Notes: a model not told the origin generated them from the sequence alone. 64,000 nt of DNA from Dipteris shenzhenensis (GCA_047967505.1 CM106540.1); one strand, 5' to 3'; numbered from the stretch's first letter, positions 32,401-43,675 are shown. Numbers and translations: made by a program.

Positions 32401-32854
32401 TGTAAGATGGAGAAGCACTAAATCCTATTGTTGAATGCAAGAGATAGAAACTGAGAGATGAAAACACTCATAAACTTATGTAAAATTGTGAGGTGAGTGT
32501 GAAAGATTGAGGGGGAGATGTAAGGGAGCTCTGAAGAGAAACATGAGTGAATAACTATATGCCCATCAGGGTTGAAGATAGCTAAAAGAATAGGTATTGT
32601 ATGGAGGGGTAAAGCCTCACTGTAGAGGAGTAGAAGTGGGCTGCCTTGATGCTACAACTATCCCGATGAATCGGTCCTGAAAGATGTCCTATAGGCACCA
32701 AGGATGGAGTGGATCTATTGCCCCTTGATCATGGCCTAATCTTAGTTGCAAAATACTACTATTGGCTACACTCTTCAACCTTGTAAGTGAATGAGGAATG
32801 AGGCCAAGGGGGTTGCCTTTCACAGGGCCCCTTGGGCCTTAAAATGATTGACCA
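32401..32854 (-). mobile_element. LTR (right partner of 29172-29552) with primer-binding site
   Basis: On the minus strand it runs TGGTCAATCATTTTAAGG ... CATCTTACA and is followed, after one T, by TGGTATCAGAG (32399-32389), a tRNA-Met primer-binding site. That marks it as a 5-prime LTR of a minus-strand element whose interior (32388-29553) holds PPR-derived sequence plus the nested gag-only element. No gag or pol of its own was found. Confidence 0.65.
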
Positions 32855-33200
32855 GGGGAAGCCTATGGACTTAACCCTAGGTAGATTTGTCCCAATCAAG
32901 TTGGTTGAGCTGTTTCAATCATTGAATGACACATGGCAATCTACTGAAATGGATGTTGTGCACTGATGTGGCATATTTTGTACGGCTCTCTACTGTCATG
33001 GTTGCTTGCATGGTAGCTAACATGGCTACTTGCATGGCAGCATGCATTGGTTGTGCTATACAACCATGGTCTATGCAGATGCCCATGATAGCTTTAAGGG
33101 AGACACACCCCAGCTCATGAATCCAATATTCTTTTACCAAATCATTGTGCATGTCCGCAGGATCACTGCCCAACAAAATAGCAAGCATAGGTCACAATGT
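32855..33200. other. Unassigned sequence
   Basis: Contains an imperfect repeat of ATGGTTGCTTGCATGG / ATGGCTACTTGCATGG. Weak PPR-like similarity on the minus strand is not enough for a call. Confidence 0.3.
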
Positions 33201-33204
33201 TTAT

Positions 33205-33345
33205 AGGGACCATGCTGCATGCATCCTCACCTTGGCCTTGCTTTGCATGTCCTGTAATCAATGTGCTCCAAGAGACAATAGCCTGAGAAGGAAGCTCCTC
33301 AAGCACGCACTGTGTTTTGCTAAAGAAATGCACTTGACATAAAGG
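33205..33345 (-). pseudogene. PPR gene fragment
   Basis: Minus strand reads TQCVLEELPSQAIVSWSTL, then ITGHAKQGQGEDAC: the classic VSWxxLIxGxAxxG signature of an L/S-type PPR motif. It is the same protein region that flanks the gag-only element insertion. No start or complete repeat array. Confidence 0.75.
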
Positions 33346-33372
33346 ATGAAAAGAGCACCACCTAGCACAAAA

Positions 33373-33690
33373 TTATTTGATAGTCTCTCCTACATAACTT
33401 GCGATAAATGCATTCCAAGAGAAGATATCTTGATAAGGGAGCACGCATTGTGCTCTAGCAAAGCACCATATTTGATATACATATCCATAGGCACATCGTC
33501 TACTAGCACATATATTTTCTTGTGCCGCTCGTACAACAACATGATAGGCTTTCAAGATGTAAGCATAGATTACCACATTTGGATGGATACACTCATGCAT
33601 CATGCATCCTTATCCCTACCATGTTGTACATATACTTCAATCAATGCACGCCAAGAGAAAATGCCCCAAGAAGAAACATACTTATGGTAT
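33373..33690 (-). pseudogene. PPR gene fragments (two pieces)
   Basis: Piece one (33603-33373): HPNVVIYAYILKAYHVVVRA, then ARAQCVLPYQDIFSWNAFI. Piece two (33685-33605): WGIFSWRALIEVYVQHGRD in a different frame. Both carry PLS-type PPR signatures and are degenerate. They sit next to low-complexity DNA and the gypsy LTR. Confidence 0.65.
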
Positions 33691-33870
33691 GAATCTTTGT
33701 CTCACTCACTTCCTCACTACTTCCATTGTGCTCCCTCCCTCTCTCTTTCTCTTTATATCTTGCACTCTTTCAAGGCAGCACATGCATAGCTCTGCATCTA
33801 AAGGGCCAGCCTCATGTTGCATGCATTCAAAATAGGCTGAGAGGGAGAGAGTGAGTGAGTGAGTGTGTGT

Positions 33871-34187
33871 GTTGTTATGGATAAATTTGACCAAAGTAAA
33901 AGGCATAAATATGTGTGTGTGCTTGTATGTGTGGCAATAGTATAATAAAATATGGTGTGCATAAGGCCCAGGGTTGAGGTGGTAGGGCATGACCATGTGC
34001 CACCCTTCCATGTAAGAGGACCACCATGACATGTAAGGTGGTAGTAATAACATAAAATGATAAGGTGGCATGGGTCCTCCATGCACCACCCCTCCACCTA
34101 GGCAGTCCCACACCTGCATTTAGTGAGATATGGCCCAAGGACCATGGGAGAAGTAATATATTATAGGTGGAGATGGATATTATATTG
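33871..34187 (+). mobile_element. 5-prime LTR remnant of gypsy element 2
   Basis: TTATGGATAAATTTGACCAA onward matches 41056-41330 closely. It stops at ATATTATATTGG, where a copia LTR begins. The remainder of the LTR, gag, protease and part of RT are missing at this point. Confidence 0.8.
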
Positions 34188-34189
34188 GG

Positions 34190-34318
34190 GTCGGAAATAG
34201 GCCACCAACCACACGATAGAACCATGGCACAAAATAGAGCAACTAACCTACAGTCTCTGTTCGTAGAGTTAGCTGGTTCCCGCATAGTTACACGAGAGTG
34301 GAGCATTGATATCTAACA
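34190..34318 (-). repeat. 3-prime LTR of copia element 2 (internally deleted)
   Basis: Shares GGCCACC-ACCACACGATAGA and TAGAGTTAGCTGGTTC...GAGCATTGATATCTA with 38261-38646. The middle (about 260 bp) is missing between CTGTTCG and TAGAGTT. Confidence 0.8.
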
Positions 34319-34348
34319 CCCCCCCTCAATGTCCACCCGCAAGTGAAC

Positions 34349-36775
34349 TTACTTTTTCGGACCAATGCCAAGTGGATGAAGATGCCTCTCCAGCAATTCT
34401 CTTCCAAGAGCCTTCGTGAAGATGTCCGCAGCATTCTCTGTAGTCGGACAGTACACCAAGTCGACCTCTCCATCCATGATGAGCTCACGTACAAAGTGAT
34501 ATTGAATCTCAATGTGTTTTGTGCGAGCGTGCAACACAAGGTTCTTTGCAATTGCCATGCAACTCTGATTGTCACATGATAACTGCATAGGCTTGTTCTG
34601 CACTACACCCATGTCCCCCAAAATCCTCCTCAACCACACTACCTCGCAAGAAGCAAAGCATGCTAATTTGTACTCAACCTTGGTAGAAGAAAGAGCAACT
34701 ATAGGTTGCTTCTTGCTACTCATGACACAGCTCCAGATCCAAGTGAGAAACAGTAACCTGTCACTGATCTCCTGCTGTCCATGTCTCCTGCCCAATCCGA
34801 GTCATAAAATCCGGTCAAGATGTTGCCCTTGGTATAGGTGATGCCATAATCAAGTGTGCCTTTAATGTATTTCAGCACCCGCATCTCTGCCCTCTAATGG
34901 TTCTCCTGGGGCTTATTGGAAAACTTGCTTAGTACACCAGTCGCAAAGCTGATGTCCGCCGGTCGCGTGTTCCACAGTTAAATCAAACTGCCCACAAGTC
35001 TTCTATACTTTGCTTCGTCCACCAATGGTGATGAATCCTCGTTTGAGAGCTTCGTGTCAACCTCCATAGGGGTACCAACTGTCTTGCACTCAGCCATGCC
35101 AAATGCCTTCAGTATCTCTCCAGCATACTTCAGCAGTGAAATGAAGATCTGTTTCGGCTCTTGCCAAACTTCAATCCCCAAACAGAAATGCATCACTCCG
35201 AGGTCTGTCATTTCAAACTCTATTCCTAGCAAATGCTTTGTCTGCGAGATCTTCTCTTCATGGTTCCCTGTTATGACAAGGTCGTCCACGCTCGTGGGAC
35301 CTATTCAGCCCCTAAAGTGCCTTCTTCAGTTTACAGACTTTACCTTCTGAACCGGGGATTACAAAACCTAGTGGTTGTTCCACGTATACCTCCTCCTTGA
35401 GATCTCCATTTAGAAAGGCGGATTTTACATCCATCTCAAACACGGGCCAACTTCCCTCTGCTGCTAAAGACAAAACACTGCGAATTGTGGTTAGTCGAGC
35501 TGTGGGAGCAAAAGTATCCTGATAATCAAAACCACGTACTTGTGCGAATCCTTTTGCCACGAGCTGAGCCTTGTACTTATCCAATGTGCCGTCAGACTTG
35601 TACTTGATCTTGTACACCCACTTGGTGCGGATTACCTTGCATTTTGGTGGTCGATCCACAAGGTCCCAAGTGTTGTTGTTCATTATGGAGCCATACTCCA
35701 ACTGCATAGCCTCCATCCACCTATCATCACCCTGTGCCTCTTCAAGACACTTGGGTTCATCAGCACGGATCACCTCTGTCATCAAAGCGTAGTTGACCAA
35801 GTGTTCATGCGCCCTTCTTTGCTCCTCTAATCTCTTGGACTGGCGGTGTTCGGATGATTCCTCCTCAATGGCTAGAGGTTCTCTGCCGTCCAAAAGATGC
35901 TTTACCCACTTCGGGAATGGCCATTGCCGTTGTGGTTCTGCAGGCTCTTCTTCATCTTCTTTATCTTGAAGTTCGGTCTACTGTTGGTGGTGGTACTGGA
36001 TGGATATCCTGGTCCTGGTTGTCTAGGAAGGAAGCATCCTCCTCCAATTGATGCGGCTATTCTGAGAAGACCACATCGCAACTTACTATTACCTTCTTGG
36101 TAACAGGGTTATAGAGATAGTAACCCTTCGCCTCTTCACTGTAGCCCAAGAAAATACACTTCCGGCACTTCGATTCCCATTTGGTCCTGTTAGCATCAGG
36201 GACATGCACAAAACAGTCACATCCAAAAACTCTAAAATGTGCAGCTGAAGGTTTCTTACTAGAAAAGGCCTGTAGTGGAGTCATCCCATTCACAGCCTTC
36301 GTGTAGCTACGATTCAGAATGTAAACTGCCGTGTTACATGCTTCAACCCAGAAAATGCTTTGGCAAATCTTTCCCTTTCATCATACTCCTGCACATTTTA
36401 CAGATGACGCGCATCTTGCATTCTGCTACTCCATTTTGCTGTGATGTATGTGGCGAGGGTTTCTGCCTCTTGATCCCGTGACTTTTGCAGTAACTTTCGA
36501 ATTCAGTTGATGTGAACTCTCCACCTCTGTCTGATCTCAATTTCTTCATCTTCCTCCCCGATTCTTTCTCAACCATTACATGCCATTCCTTGAACCTACC
36601 AAAAGCCTCGTCTTTCGTCTTCAGGAAGTATATCCATATCCTTCTACTGTAGTCGTCAATCAGTGTTATGAAGTAGTAGGAACCACCCAAAGCTTCCGTC
36701 TCCATCTTTCTGCAGAGGTCCGTGTGAAAGAGCTCTAGAGGAGGCTTTGCCCTACTCGCCTCTTTAGGAAAGGGC
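34349..36775 (-). pseudogene. Copia pol: integrase core, RT, RNase H (element 2)
   Basis: Order on the minus strand: integrase core (SYYFITLIDDYSRRIW, KKLRSDRGGEFTS, QQNGVAECK), FRVFGCDCFVHVPD, RT (TKWVYKIKY, QLVAKGFAQVRGFDYQ, FEMDVKSAFLNGDLKEEV, KLKKAL) and RNase H (ALSSTKVEYKLACFA, LSCDNQSCMAIAKN, TENAADIFTKAL). Between KLKKAL (35312) and VDDLVITG (35289) about 55 residues that include YGLKQAPRAW and the first Tyr of the YVDD box are deleted, killing RT. Other stops lie near 36340, 36055 and 34980. Confidence 0.85.
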
Positions 36776-38200
36776 TACCGATGCTGCTTGCCCATTGTGC
36801 AAGCTTCACATACATTGGGCAGATCTGTAATTTCTGGTAGGTCTGCAATCATTCCACTTTTATGCATCTCCTTTAAAGAACTAAGGTTTAGATGACCAAA
36901 CCTCTCATGCCACAACTTAGTGTTCTTCACATCGGCTCGAGCACTGAAAGCTGAGAGTTCGTAGATGTTGTTGCGTCGTGTACCTTTACCAACGACCTTC
37001 CCTTGAAGATCCAGAATCTGTGCACCATTCTTATCGAATTGAACTTTGAGGTCTTGATTCGTGATCACAGAAACAGACAGGAAGTTCCTCTTGATATCTG
37101 ACACATAAAGAACATCAGACAACTGTTTTACAACTCCATCTGACTTGAGAGCAATCGTACCTTTTTCTTTTGCTGGACATTTTGCATCATTGCCGACTAC
37201 TACCAGGATGTCATTCCCTACCGGCTGTAGAGAGGTATACCAATCCTTCCGACTGGTCATGTGGCGCAACGCACCACTGTCAATGATCAAAGGTTCATCC
37301 ACAGGTACATGAACTTCCTCTATGCAAATCTCCTCAATTGCTATGAACATCTCTACTGGTACTGCCTGCGTGCTGTTGCTGGACTCTTTCTTTACTCCGT
37401 TCTTCTCATCTGCAATCTTCTTTCGGCACTCATTCTGCTTGTGCCCTACCTTGTTGCAATAGAAGCACTTGATCTTCTTCTTTCTCTTTTTATCATCAGA
37501 AGAAGTTGGGTTACCAGAGTCCTTACCCTTACCTTTCTTTGATCCAGCATAGAAAGCCGAATCTTCTCCAGTCCTCGTCTTTTGACGCATCTCCTCCTCT
37601 AGAAGCATCGTGCTGAAATCCTCAAAGTTGAGGCACAGATTTTTGTTTTGCGTATTCAGTGCCATAACAAGACCGTCGTACTTTGGTGGGAGAATCCATA
37701 TGCACCTTCGTGCTAGATTCTTGTTGGTGATGGAGATGCCAATCATAGTCATCTGATCATGTAGATTCTTTACCCTGGTGATGAATTTCTCTGCTGCTTC
37801 AGACTCAGACAGTTTCTCGTTCGCGAGTTGTCTCCAGATTCTAAATTCACGTCTGATTCGTGGTCTCGTACTGATTTTTCAAGACCGTCCATGCCTCCTC
37901 TGTTGTGGTGACACGTTGAATTAACACCATGACGGAATCACTTACACTGCAGACAATAGAACACAGCACATCTACATTTCTTCTTGTCCATGCGAGAATC
38001 TCATTCGGAGTTGGTACTATCTATTGTCCTGCATTGGTTGGATCCGGGCAACCGGCTTCACGTCCACCCCAGTAGCAGTGTCCCAAAGCTCGTATGCACT
38101 TAGGATGGTCTTTATCTTGAACTTCTAGAGTCGATAGTTAGAGCCATCCAACTTTTCGCTTTCGCTGAACGGTGGGATTCACAGTCATAGCCACTAGTCA
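36776..38200 (-). pseudogene. Copia gag, protease and pre-integrase (element 2)
   Basis: Gag starts near 38190 (MTVNPTVQR) with stops and shifts up to 37760. Then a long open stretch (37752-36775) covers the gag end, a CCHC knuckle CFYCNKVGHKQNEC, protease LIIDSGALRHMTS (DSG active site), and the HHCC region LWHERFGHLNLSSL ... CEACTMGKQHR, which ends in a stop just before the integrase core. Confidence 0.85.
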
Positions 38201-38260
38201 TAGTTAGTTAGAACCAATTTGGTGACTGAGCCAGTCCGCCCAAAACAATCGACTAGGGGG

Positions 38261-38646
38261 AGGCCACCGGCCACACGATAGAACCGTGGCACAAAATAGA
38301 GCAACTAACCTACAGTCTCCGTTCGGCCCAGAGCCATCCGGGATCATCTGAGGCTCCAAATGGGTCCCGCAACTTGAGAGTGGGCTGCCCTGGGAAATGC
38401 TCCGTCTACCCTCAGTGCGGTCAGTCATGGGATGCCTTCCCGCACTTACATGTAACCTAGTTGGTAGTGTACCAACTCTATGTGAAGCCGTCCAGCCATC
38501 AAGCCACACATGGCCCCCATCTAGTGTCCAAACCAGGACCTACCGGATAACCGAGCTACTCAAATGCCTTCTCCTCATATGGGGGGCTTACAAGTAGAGT
38601 TAGCTGGTTCTTGCGTAGTTACACGAGAGGGGAGCATTGATATCTA
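38261..38646 (-). repeat. 5-prime LTR of copia element 2
   Basis: About 385 bp, full-length version of the left LTR. The terminal TGT is replaced at the outer edge (TCTAGAGGG), consistent with a deletion at the insertion junction with the gypsy RT. Confidence 0.75.
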
Positions 38647-41090
38647 GAGGGACCATCATCCTCTTCCCTTTCAAGACCTCATTCTTGAGAAGGTAAGTGG
38701 TCATGAGATGTATACTTTCTGTGATGGTTACTCTGGGTTTTATCAAATCAGAATTGCTGAGGAGGATGTGCTTAAAACCACATTTGCCACACCTTGGGGG
38801 ACATTTGCACTCAAAGTAATGCCATTTGGCCTCACCAATGCTCGTGCAACCTTTCAAAGATTTATGCAAATGGTGTTTGCTCCTTATTTGGGGGTTTTCT
38901 TGGAGGTGTTTTTAGATGATTTCTGTATATTCTCAGCTCGTAAGGAGCATGTCATGAAGGTTAGGTTGGCCTTCCAAAGGGTCAATGATGCAAATGGCAG
39001 CCTCAACCCTAATAAATGCACCATTGGAACCACTCAAGGGAGGTTACTGGGACATATTGTCTCATTTGAGGGTGTCAAGCCTGACCCCGAGAAGGTAGAA
39101 GCTATCCTCAAGCTCTCCCCACCGACAACCAAACGTTAGGTACGCTCATTTGTCAATCTAGCAAGATACTATCACCGCTTCATTGTTCAATATGCTGCTT
39201 TGATGCAACCCATGACTATGCTATTAAGAGATGGAGTTGATTTCTCTTGGGATGAGGATTGTGATCATGGGTTTGTACAAATCAAGAGTGCTCTGGCTTC
39301 AGAACCCATCCTACACAATCTTGATTGGTCAAAGACTTTCTATATCAATCCTAGGTTTGGTGAGCACACTCTGGCAGGTATTCTTCTCCAGCAAGGGGAG
39401 GATCGGTTCATGTATCCCATTTGATTTGCTTCTTGACAATTGCTCGAAACTGAACGACACTACTCTGAGGCTGACAAGCATGCTTTGTCTTTGGTGTTCT
39501 GCATTGAGAAATTTAAGCATTATGTTGCTGGAAAGTCCTTCATTATAATCTGTAGCAATGGTCTTGCAAAGCAGGTTCTTCAATCACCAAATCCCATGGG
39601 CCGGTTGGCCAAATGGTTGGTAGTTTTACAAGAATATGATTTTTCTTTCAAAATTGTAAAAGGGGGTTGTTCCAACTTGAAGAATGCTTTGATTGATTTA
39701 GAGGAGTGCCTCGATGTAACCCTTGTAGTAGCCATAGAAGTTGGGGTTCCATGGTATGGTGGAATCTACAGGTTTCTAACCGCTTTCTCCTTTCCTCCAG
39801 AAAGTACTAGCTATGAGAGAAAGAAAATCCATAGAGATAGTAGGCGTTACACTCTTTAATGGGGTGCTATACCGGCAAGGCCTGGATGGGGTACTAAGAC
39901 GAGCCGTTGATGCAAATGAAGTACCTAAGGTATTGAAGCATTATCATGATGGATTTTGTGGAGGCCACTATGCCGGTGACTATACAATTAAGAAGATTTT
40001 ATATGCTGGGTACTATTGGCCGACCTTGTTCAAGGATGTCACTATGTATTGCAAAACCTGTGAACCATGCCAATTCTTTGGCAGGAAGGATTTGCGTCCT
40101 GGGCAACATCACCCAGTGATGTCCATCCATCCGTTTCAGAAGTGGGGAATAGATTTTGTTGGGCCCCTACCCATGACTTCCCGCAAAAAGAAGTATCTTT
40201 TGGTAGCCACTCAGTATGTCACTAAGTGGGCTGAAGCTATTGCCCTCCCCGCTGCAAATGGTAAGGCAGTTTCAAATTTCATATTTGAATGTATCTACAC
40301 AAGGTTTGGGACACCCATGGAAATAGTATCTGACCATGGGAGTCCATTCTTAAATGAAGCAGTGGAGTTGCTCATGGATCGCATGGGTATTGATCACCGC
40401 ACTTCTAGCATCTATCATCCAGCGTCCATGGGACAAACAGAGCGGACCAATGGCCTCCTTTGTAAATCCATGGGAAAAATGGCCACAGGGAACAGGAGCC
40501 AGTGGGATCAAAAGGTCACTGAAGCTCTGTGGGCTTACAACATCACTCATAAAACGTCTACAAGTCACACTCCTTTTGAGTTGGTGTACAGTACTGAGGT
40601 AGCTTTACCACTAGAGATAGATATTCCGGCCTTGAGATTGGCACGAGAACAGAGGATGACAGAAGATGAACATGTAGAGGCCAGGTTGGTACAACTTGAG
40701 AACTTAGATGAAACCCGATGCCTTGCACTACATCAAACAAAGATCCAAAAGAATCGACAAAAGGCCCACTTCAATGCTAAAATTCGCAAGGGATGGGAAA
40801 GACACTTTGCTGAGAAGGATGTTGTGCTATGCTTTGATAACAGATTGGACCACCAAATGGATAAGAAGTTCCTACCACTGTGGATTAGTCCATACAAAGT
40901 CATCAAGAAACGTAGCAATGGGTCTGTACAAGTTCAGGAGTTGCATGAGCCATATGGCAAGAAGGTGATCAACAAGCATTGTCTCAAGCCCTTCTTTGTA
41001 CGTGATGGTCCCAAGCATGGAAATGTTGTGCATTCCCTGCCTGGGAGGGGGGAACTATTATGGATAAATTTGACCAAAGTAAAGGCATAA
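38647..41090 (+). pseudogene. Ty3/gypsy pol, RT-RNase H-integrase (element 2)
   Basis: Plus strand: RT from DHHPLPFQDLILEKVSGHE, YTFCDGYSGFYQI, MPFGLTNARATF, active-site FLDDFCIFS; RNase H with ETERHYSEADKHALSL; integrase (39813-41090) with an intact HHCC zinc region (HYHDGFCGGHYAGD, CKTCEPCQF) and catalytic WGIDFVGPLPM, VSDHGSPFLNE and GQTERTNG. The integrase frame is open for 425 codons into the LTR, but TAG at 39137 and TGA at 39422 break the upstream part. The N-terminal RT, protease and gag are missing, replaced by copia element 2. Same family as element 1 (14.6-17.7 kb). Confidence 0.9.
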
Positions 41091-41668
41091 ATATGTGTGT
41101 GTACTTGTATGTGTGGCAATAGTATAATAAAATATGGTGTGCATAATGTAAGAGGACCCATAAGGTGTGTTGTACATAATCCATGGTAGTAATAATATAA
41201 AATGATAAGGTGGCATGGGTCCTCCATGCACCACTCCTCCACCTAGGCAGTCCCACACCTGCATTTAGTGAGATATGCCCCAAGGACCATGGGAGAAGTA
41301 ATATAAAATAGGTGGAGATGGATATTATATTGGATTATTCCCTCCATGTAGGATAGGCCCATGTGGGGGGGGTGTAGAAAGTCCAAGAATGCAAGTTAAA
41401 TAATGGGAAAGTAGGATGAGGTGGCAAGATTCCTTGTGCCAACCCTCCACTTGTCCTCCTAGATGTTTGAACGTATTATAAAATTGGGAAGAGACCAAGG
41501 GAGTATCTTAGACTTGGGATATGGGGGTTGATGTATGTGGAAAAATGAGGCAAAGGGTTGTCGCACACAATTGAGAGTGCGTAACTGCCTAGCCCACATG
41601 GGACACTCTTCCACACACACCATGCATGTGGGAGGATGCATTTATTGGGAGAGACCCCCTCTCTTGGC

Positions 41669-41675
41669 TATAAAA
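41669..41675 (+). promoter_or_regulatory. LTR TATA box
   Basis: TATAAAA followed by GGAGGGGGCTATTCCTTGATG, matching the arrangement at 675-640 on the minus strand. Confidence 0.7.
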
Positions 41676-41757
41676 GGAGGGGGCTATTCCTTGATGGAAC
41701 ACGTTCATGCTTGTAAAGCCACCTAGCTAGTACTTTGATTTCCCTCCCCATCTTTCC

Positions 41758-41763
41758 AATAAA
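41758..41763 (+). terminator. LTR polyadenylation signal
   Basis: AATAAA 83 bp after the TATA box, positioned as the R-region signal of the LTR. Confidence 0.55.
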
Positions 41764-42003
41764 GCATAACTCTCTTCCCTTGATGTCTCCATCTCTACAT
41801 TCCACCTCCCATCATGTACATGCTCCTCTTCCCCCTCTTCCTTCCCCCTTGTGCCATAGTCCCCCTCTTCATTCCCACCCCTCTTAATCTTTTTTCCCCA
41901 CCTATGTTAACGCTTCTTCCCTCATGTTCCCTTTTCCTCCATGGCCCTCAAGCATCGCCATGCCTAGCATCTAGCCCCATGTATTGAATTCTTTTCTAGT
42001 TAA

Positions 42004-42005
<2 letters not shown>

Positions 42006-42094
<89 letters not shown>
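42006..42094. repeat. (TG)n-(GA)n compound microsatellite
   Basis: Pure TG run followed by a long GA run; joined directly to a PPR fragment. Confidence 0.95.
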
Positions 42095-42096
<2 letters not shown>

Positions 42097-42280
42097 CATT
42101 CAGAGAGACAACATTCTGAGAAGGCAGCTCCCCGAGCATGCACTTGGCATACATGTCCAAAAGGGCATATGCTAGCATGATAATATGTTTTAGAAAGCTC
42201 TCTCTCGCAACTACCACAAGCTTTAAAGATGTAAGCATAGGTCATTGCATTTGGAGGATGCCCTTATGCTGAATGATTTC
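42095..42280 (-). pseudogene. PPR gene fragment
   Basis: On the minus strand: MTYAYIFKACGS and, in a second frame, YALLDMYAKC...MLGELPSQNVVSLNAL. Same PLS-type PPR region as at 29.0, 29.6 and 33.2 kb, ending at the microsatellite. Confidence 0.7.
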
Positions 42281-42480
42281 AAAAAACAATCTGGTGCTTG
42301 CTCACCTTGACCCTGTCAATGCCCATTTTTGCGCCATCTTGCACTGCCAACAGCAGCAGCTTCTTCATGACCAGCCCTACTAGCAAGGTCTCTTCCTGTG
42401 GTGCTATACCCAATGCAAGGACGCTCCCGCTTTAGCACATCTTTGCTTAGTAGTGGCAGAAGCAGCAACAGCTCCTTGAG
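42281..42480. other. No recognised gene
   Basis: Short intergenic region with CAGCAGCAGC; no supported feature. Confidence 0.3.
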
Positions 42481-42559
42481 CCAGACTCCCCTGCTCTGTG
42501 AGTCTGCCCAAAACCAAGTTGATATATAGAAGCAAATCGGACCTCAATTTGAGGGATTG

Positions 42560-43109
42560 GGGAATCCATGACACCTTCCATTTGGAGGATTTTCTTGCAA
42601 CTTCTGATGATGAAGCTCCACAAATTGATGACTGGTTCAATTTCTAGCATGCTCCTACTACTTTCGTTGCTACTGCAGCTCACAATGACACTCCACAAAT
42701 TGATTATTGGACCAATTTGGAGGATGCTTCTACTACTTTTCTTTCTTCTAAAGCTCCAAAAATCCATGAGCTCACTGATCTGGAGGGTAATGAATCTCCA
42801 AAAATCCATCCGTTTAGAGGAAACGCTCCCTTGCTAGATGCTCAAAGCTCAAGTCCTGGGCAAGAAACTATTCTCAAGAAGAAAGAGGAATCTATTATGA
42901 AGAAGGAAGAGGAGGAGCAGGAAGAAGAAAAGGTGCAATGCAAACACAAAGAGATAGAGAGTGAAATGGTAGATAGAGAAAGTAGGGAGAGACTCCTTTA
43001 TTGTTTCCCACTGGCAGTCGGGCTTGTTGGGCAAGGCATTGAGAGGAGAGCTACCACATGGCATTGTTCTTCATCTTCCTCTCCACTCTTGCTTACTCTC
43101 CCCCAGTAG
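42560..43109 (+). other. Unrecognised reading frame with internal 28-residue repeats
   Basis: One plus frame reads LEDFLATSDDEAPQIDDWF, then (after a TAG) HAPTTFVATAAHNDTPQIDY, LEDASTTFLSSKAPKIHEL and LEGNESPKIHPFRG: at least three diverged copies of a roughly 28-residue unit centred on APQID/TPQID. It continues into a Lys/Glu-rich tract (ILKKKEESIMKKEEEEQ) and stops at 43107. The repeat in protein space suggests past coding, but a TAG interrupts it and no start is visible. I do not recognise the family. Neighbours are PPR and LINE debris, so it may be another captured gene scrap. Confidence 0.35.
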
Positions 43110-43239
43110 CACATGGCACATCCGTGAGCTCCCCCTCCACTCTAGCTCCTCCTGCCACATGTTAATTCTTCCTTAAGAAATAGAATGGAAGGTTTGGATC
43201 ACCCGAACCTTGTCACCCTAGAGATTAATTGCCAAAAAG

Positions 43240-43365
43240 CATGTATTTTGTTCATAGACCGTATGAGGACTGAAATGCCAGCTCCACATGAAGGGTCAGC
43301 TTTCAAAACCTTCTCGAGTGACGTTGGGATCAAGCAAGGCTACCCCTTGGTTGGGACTTTAGGAG
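43240..43365 (+). pseudogene. LINE-type reverse transcriptase scrap
   Basis: FKTFSSDVGIKQGYPLVGTL corresponds to the VKQGCPLSPTLF motif of non-LTR reverse transcriptases, preceded by moderately similar sequence (KACILFIDRMRTEM). The YADD region is not found. Short and degenerate. Confidence 0.5.
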
Positions 43366-43675
43366 TCACCTCGCCAATGATGAGCTCAGTAAAAGAGGGT
43401 GGTGACAAAGTCCAATTGAGCTAATTTGAGTACATATGTAGGCTACCATGTTGGCATCACCCTAGGGCTGTTTCAAAAGGCCCTAAAAGAGCGCAAAAGG
43501 GCAGACATTGACTGTTGCATATGCTGTAGCAAGTTTGTGGCTACTCAGGGACTTCCTAGGAAAAGGTTGGCTGATGGGATAGAAAGAAGATGGTGTTGGA
43601 AGTCTAATGGTTCATGTCAGGTCCAACTCTAGGCAATTAGCAGAAATAGGAATAGGTCGACAGGTATAGTTTGGG

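Larger units (their letters stand above)
34190..38646 (-). mobile_element. Ty1/copia retrotransposon (element 2), minus orientation
   Basis: Two related LTRs bound it (34190-34318 and 38261-38646). The left LTR has lost about 260 bp internally. The left LTR starts TGTTAGATATC on the minus strand, after the polypurine tract CATTGAGGGGGGG (34319-34330). The outermost bases of the right LTR are missing. It interrupts gypsy element 2. Coding parts are broken, so it is not autonomous. Confidence 0.85.
41056..41990 (+). mobile_element. 3-prime LTR of gypsy element 2
   Basis: Follows the polypurine tract GGGAGGGGGGAAC at 41043. The first 410 bp match the LTR of element 1 (minus strand, 15290-14880) and the first 270 bp match 33871-34187. 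It contains a TATA box and an AATAAA signal, and ends in a pyrimidine-rich tract (41750-41960). The exact right end is not defined by a repeat partner. Confidence 0.75.

Noticed and set aside
34288-34841. Plus-strand open frames opposite the copia RNase H
   Set aside because: They are shadows of the minus-strand retroelement coding sequence.
42000-42245. Long open frames across the TG/GA microsatellite
   Set aside because: Only the right-hand PPR part is meaningful; the rest is repeat translation.
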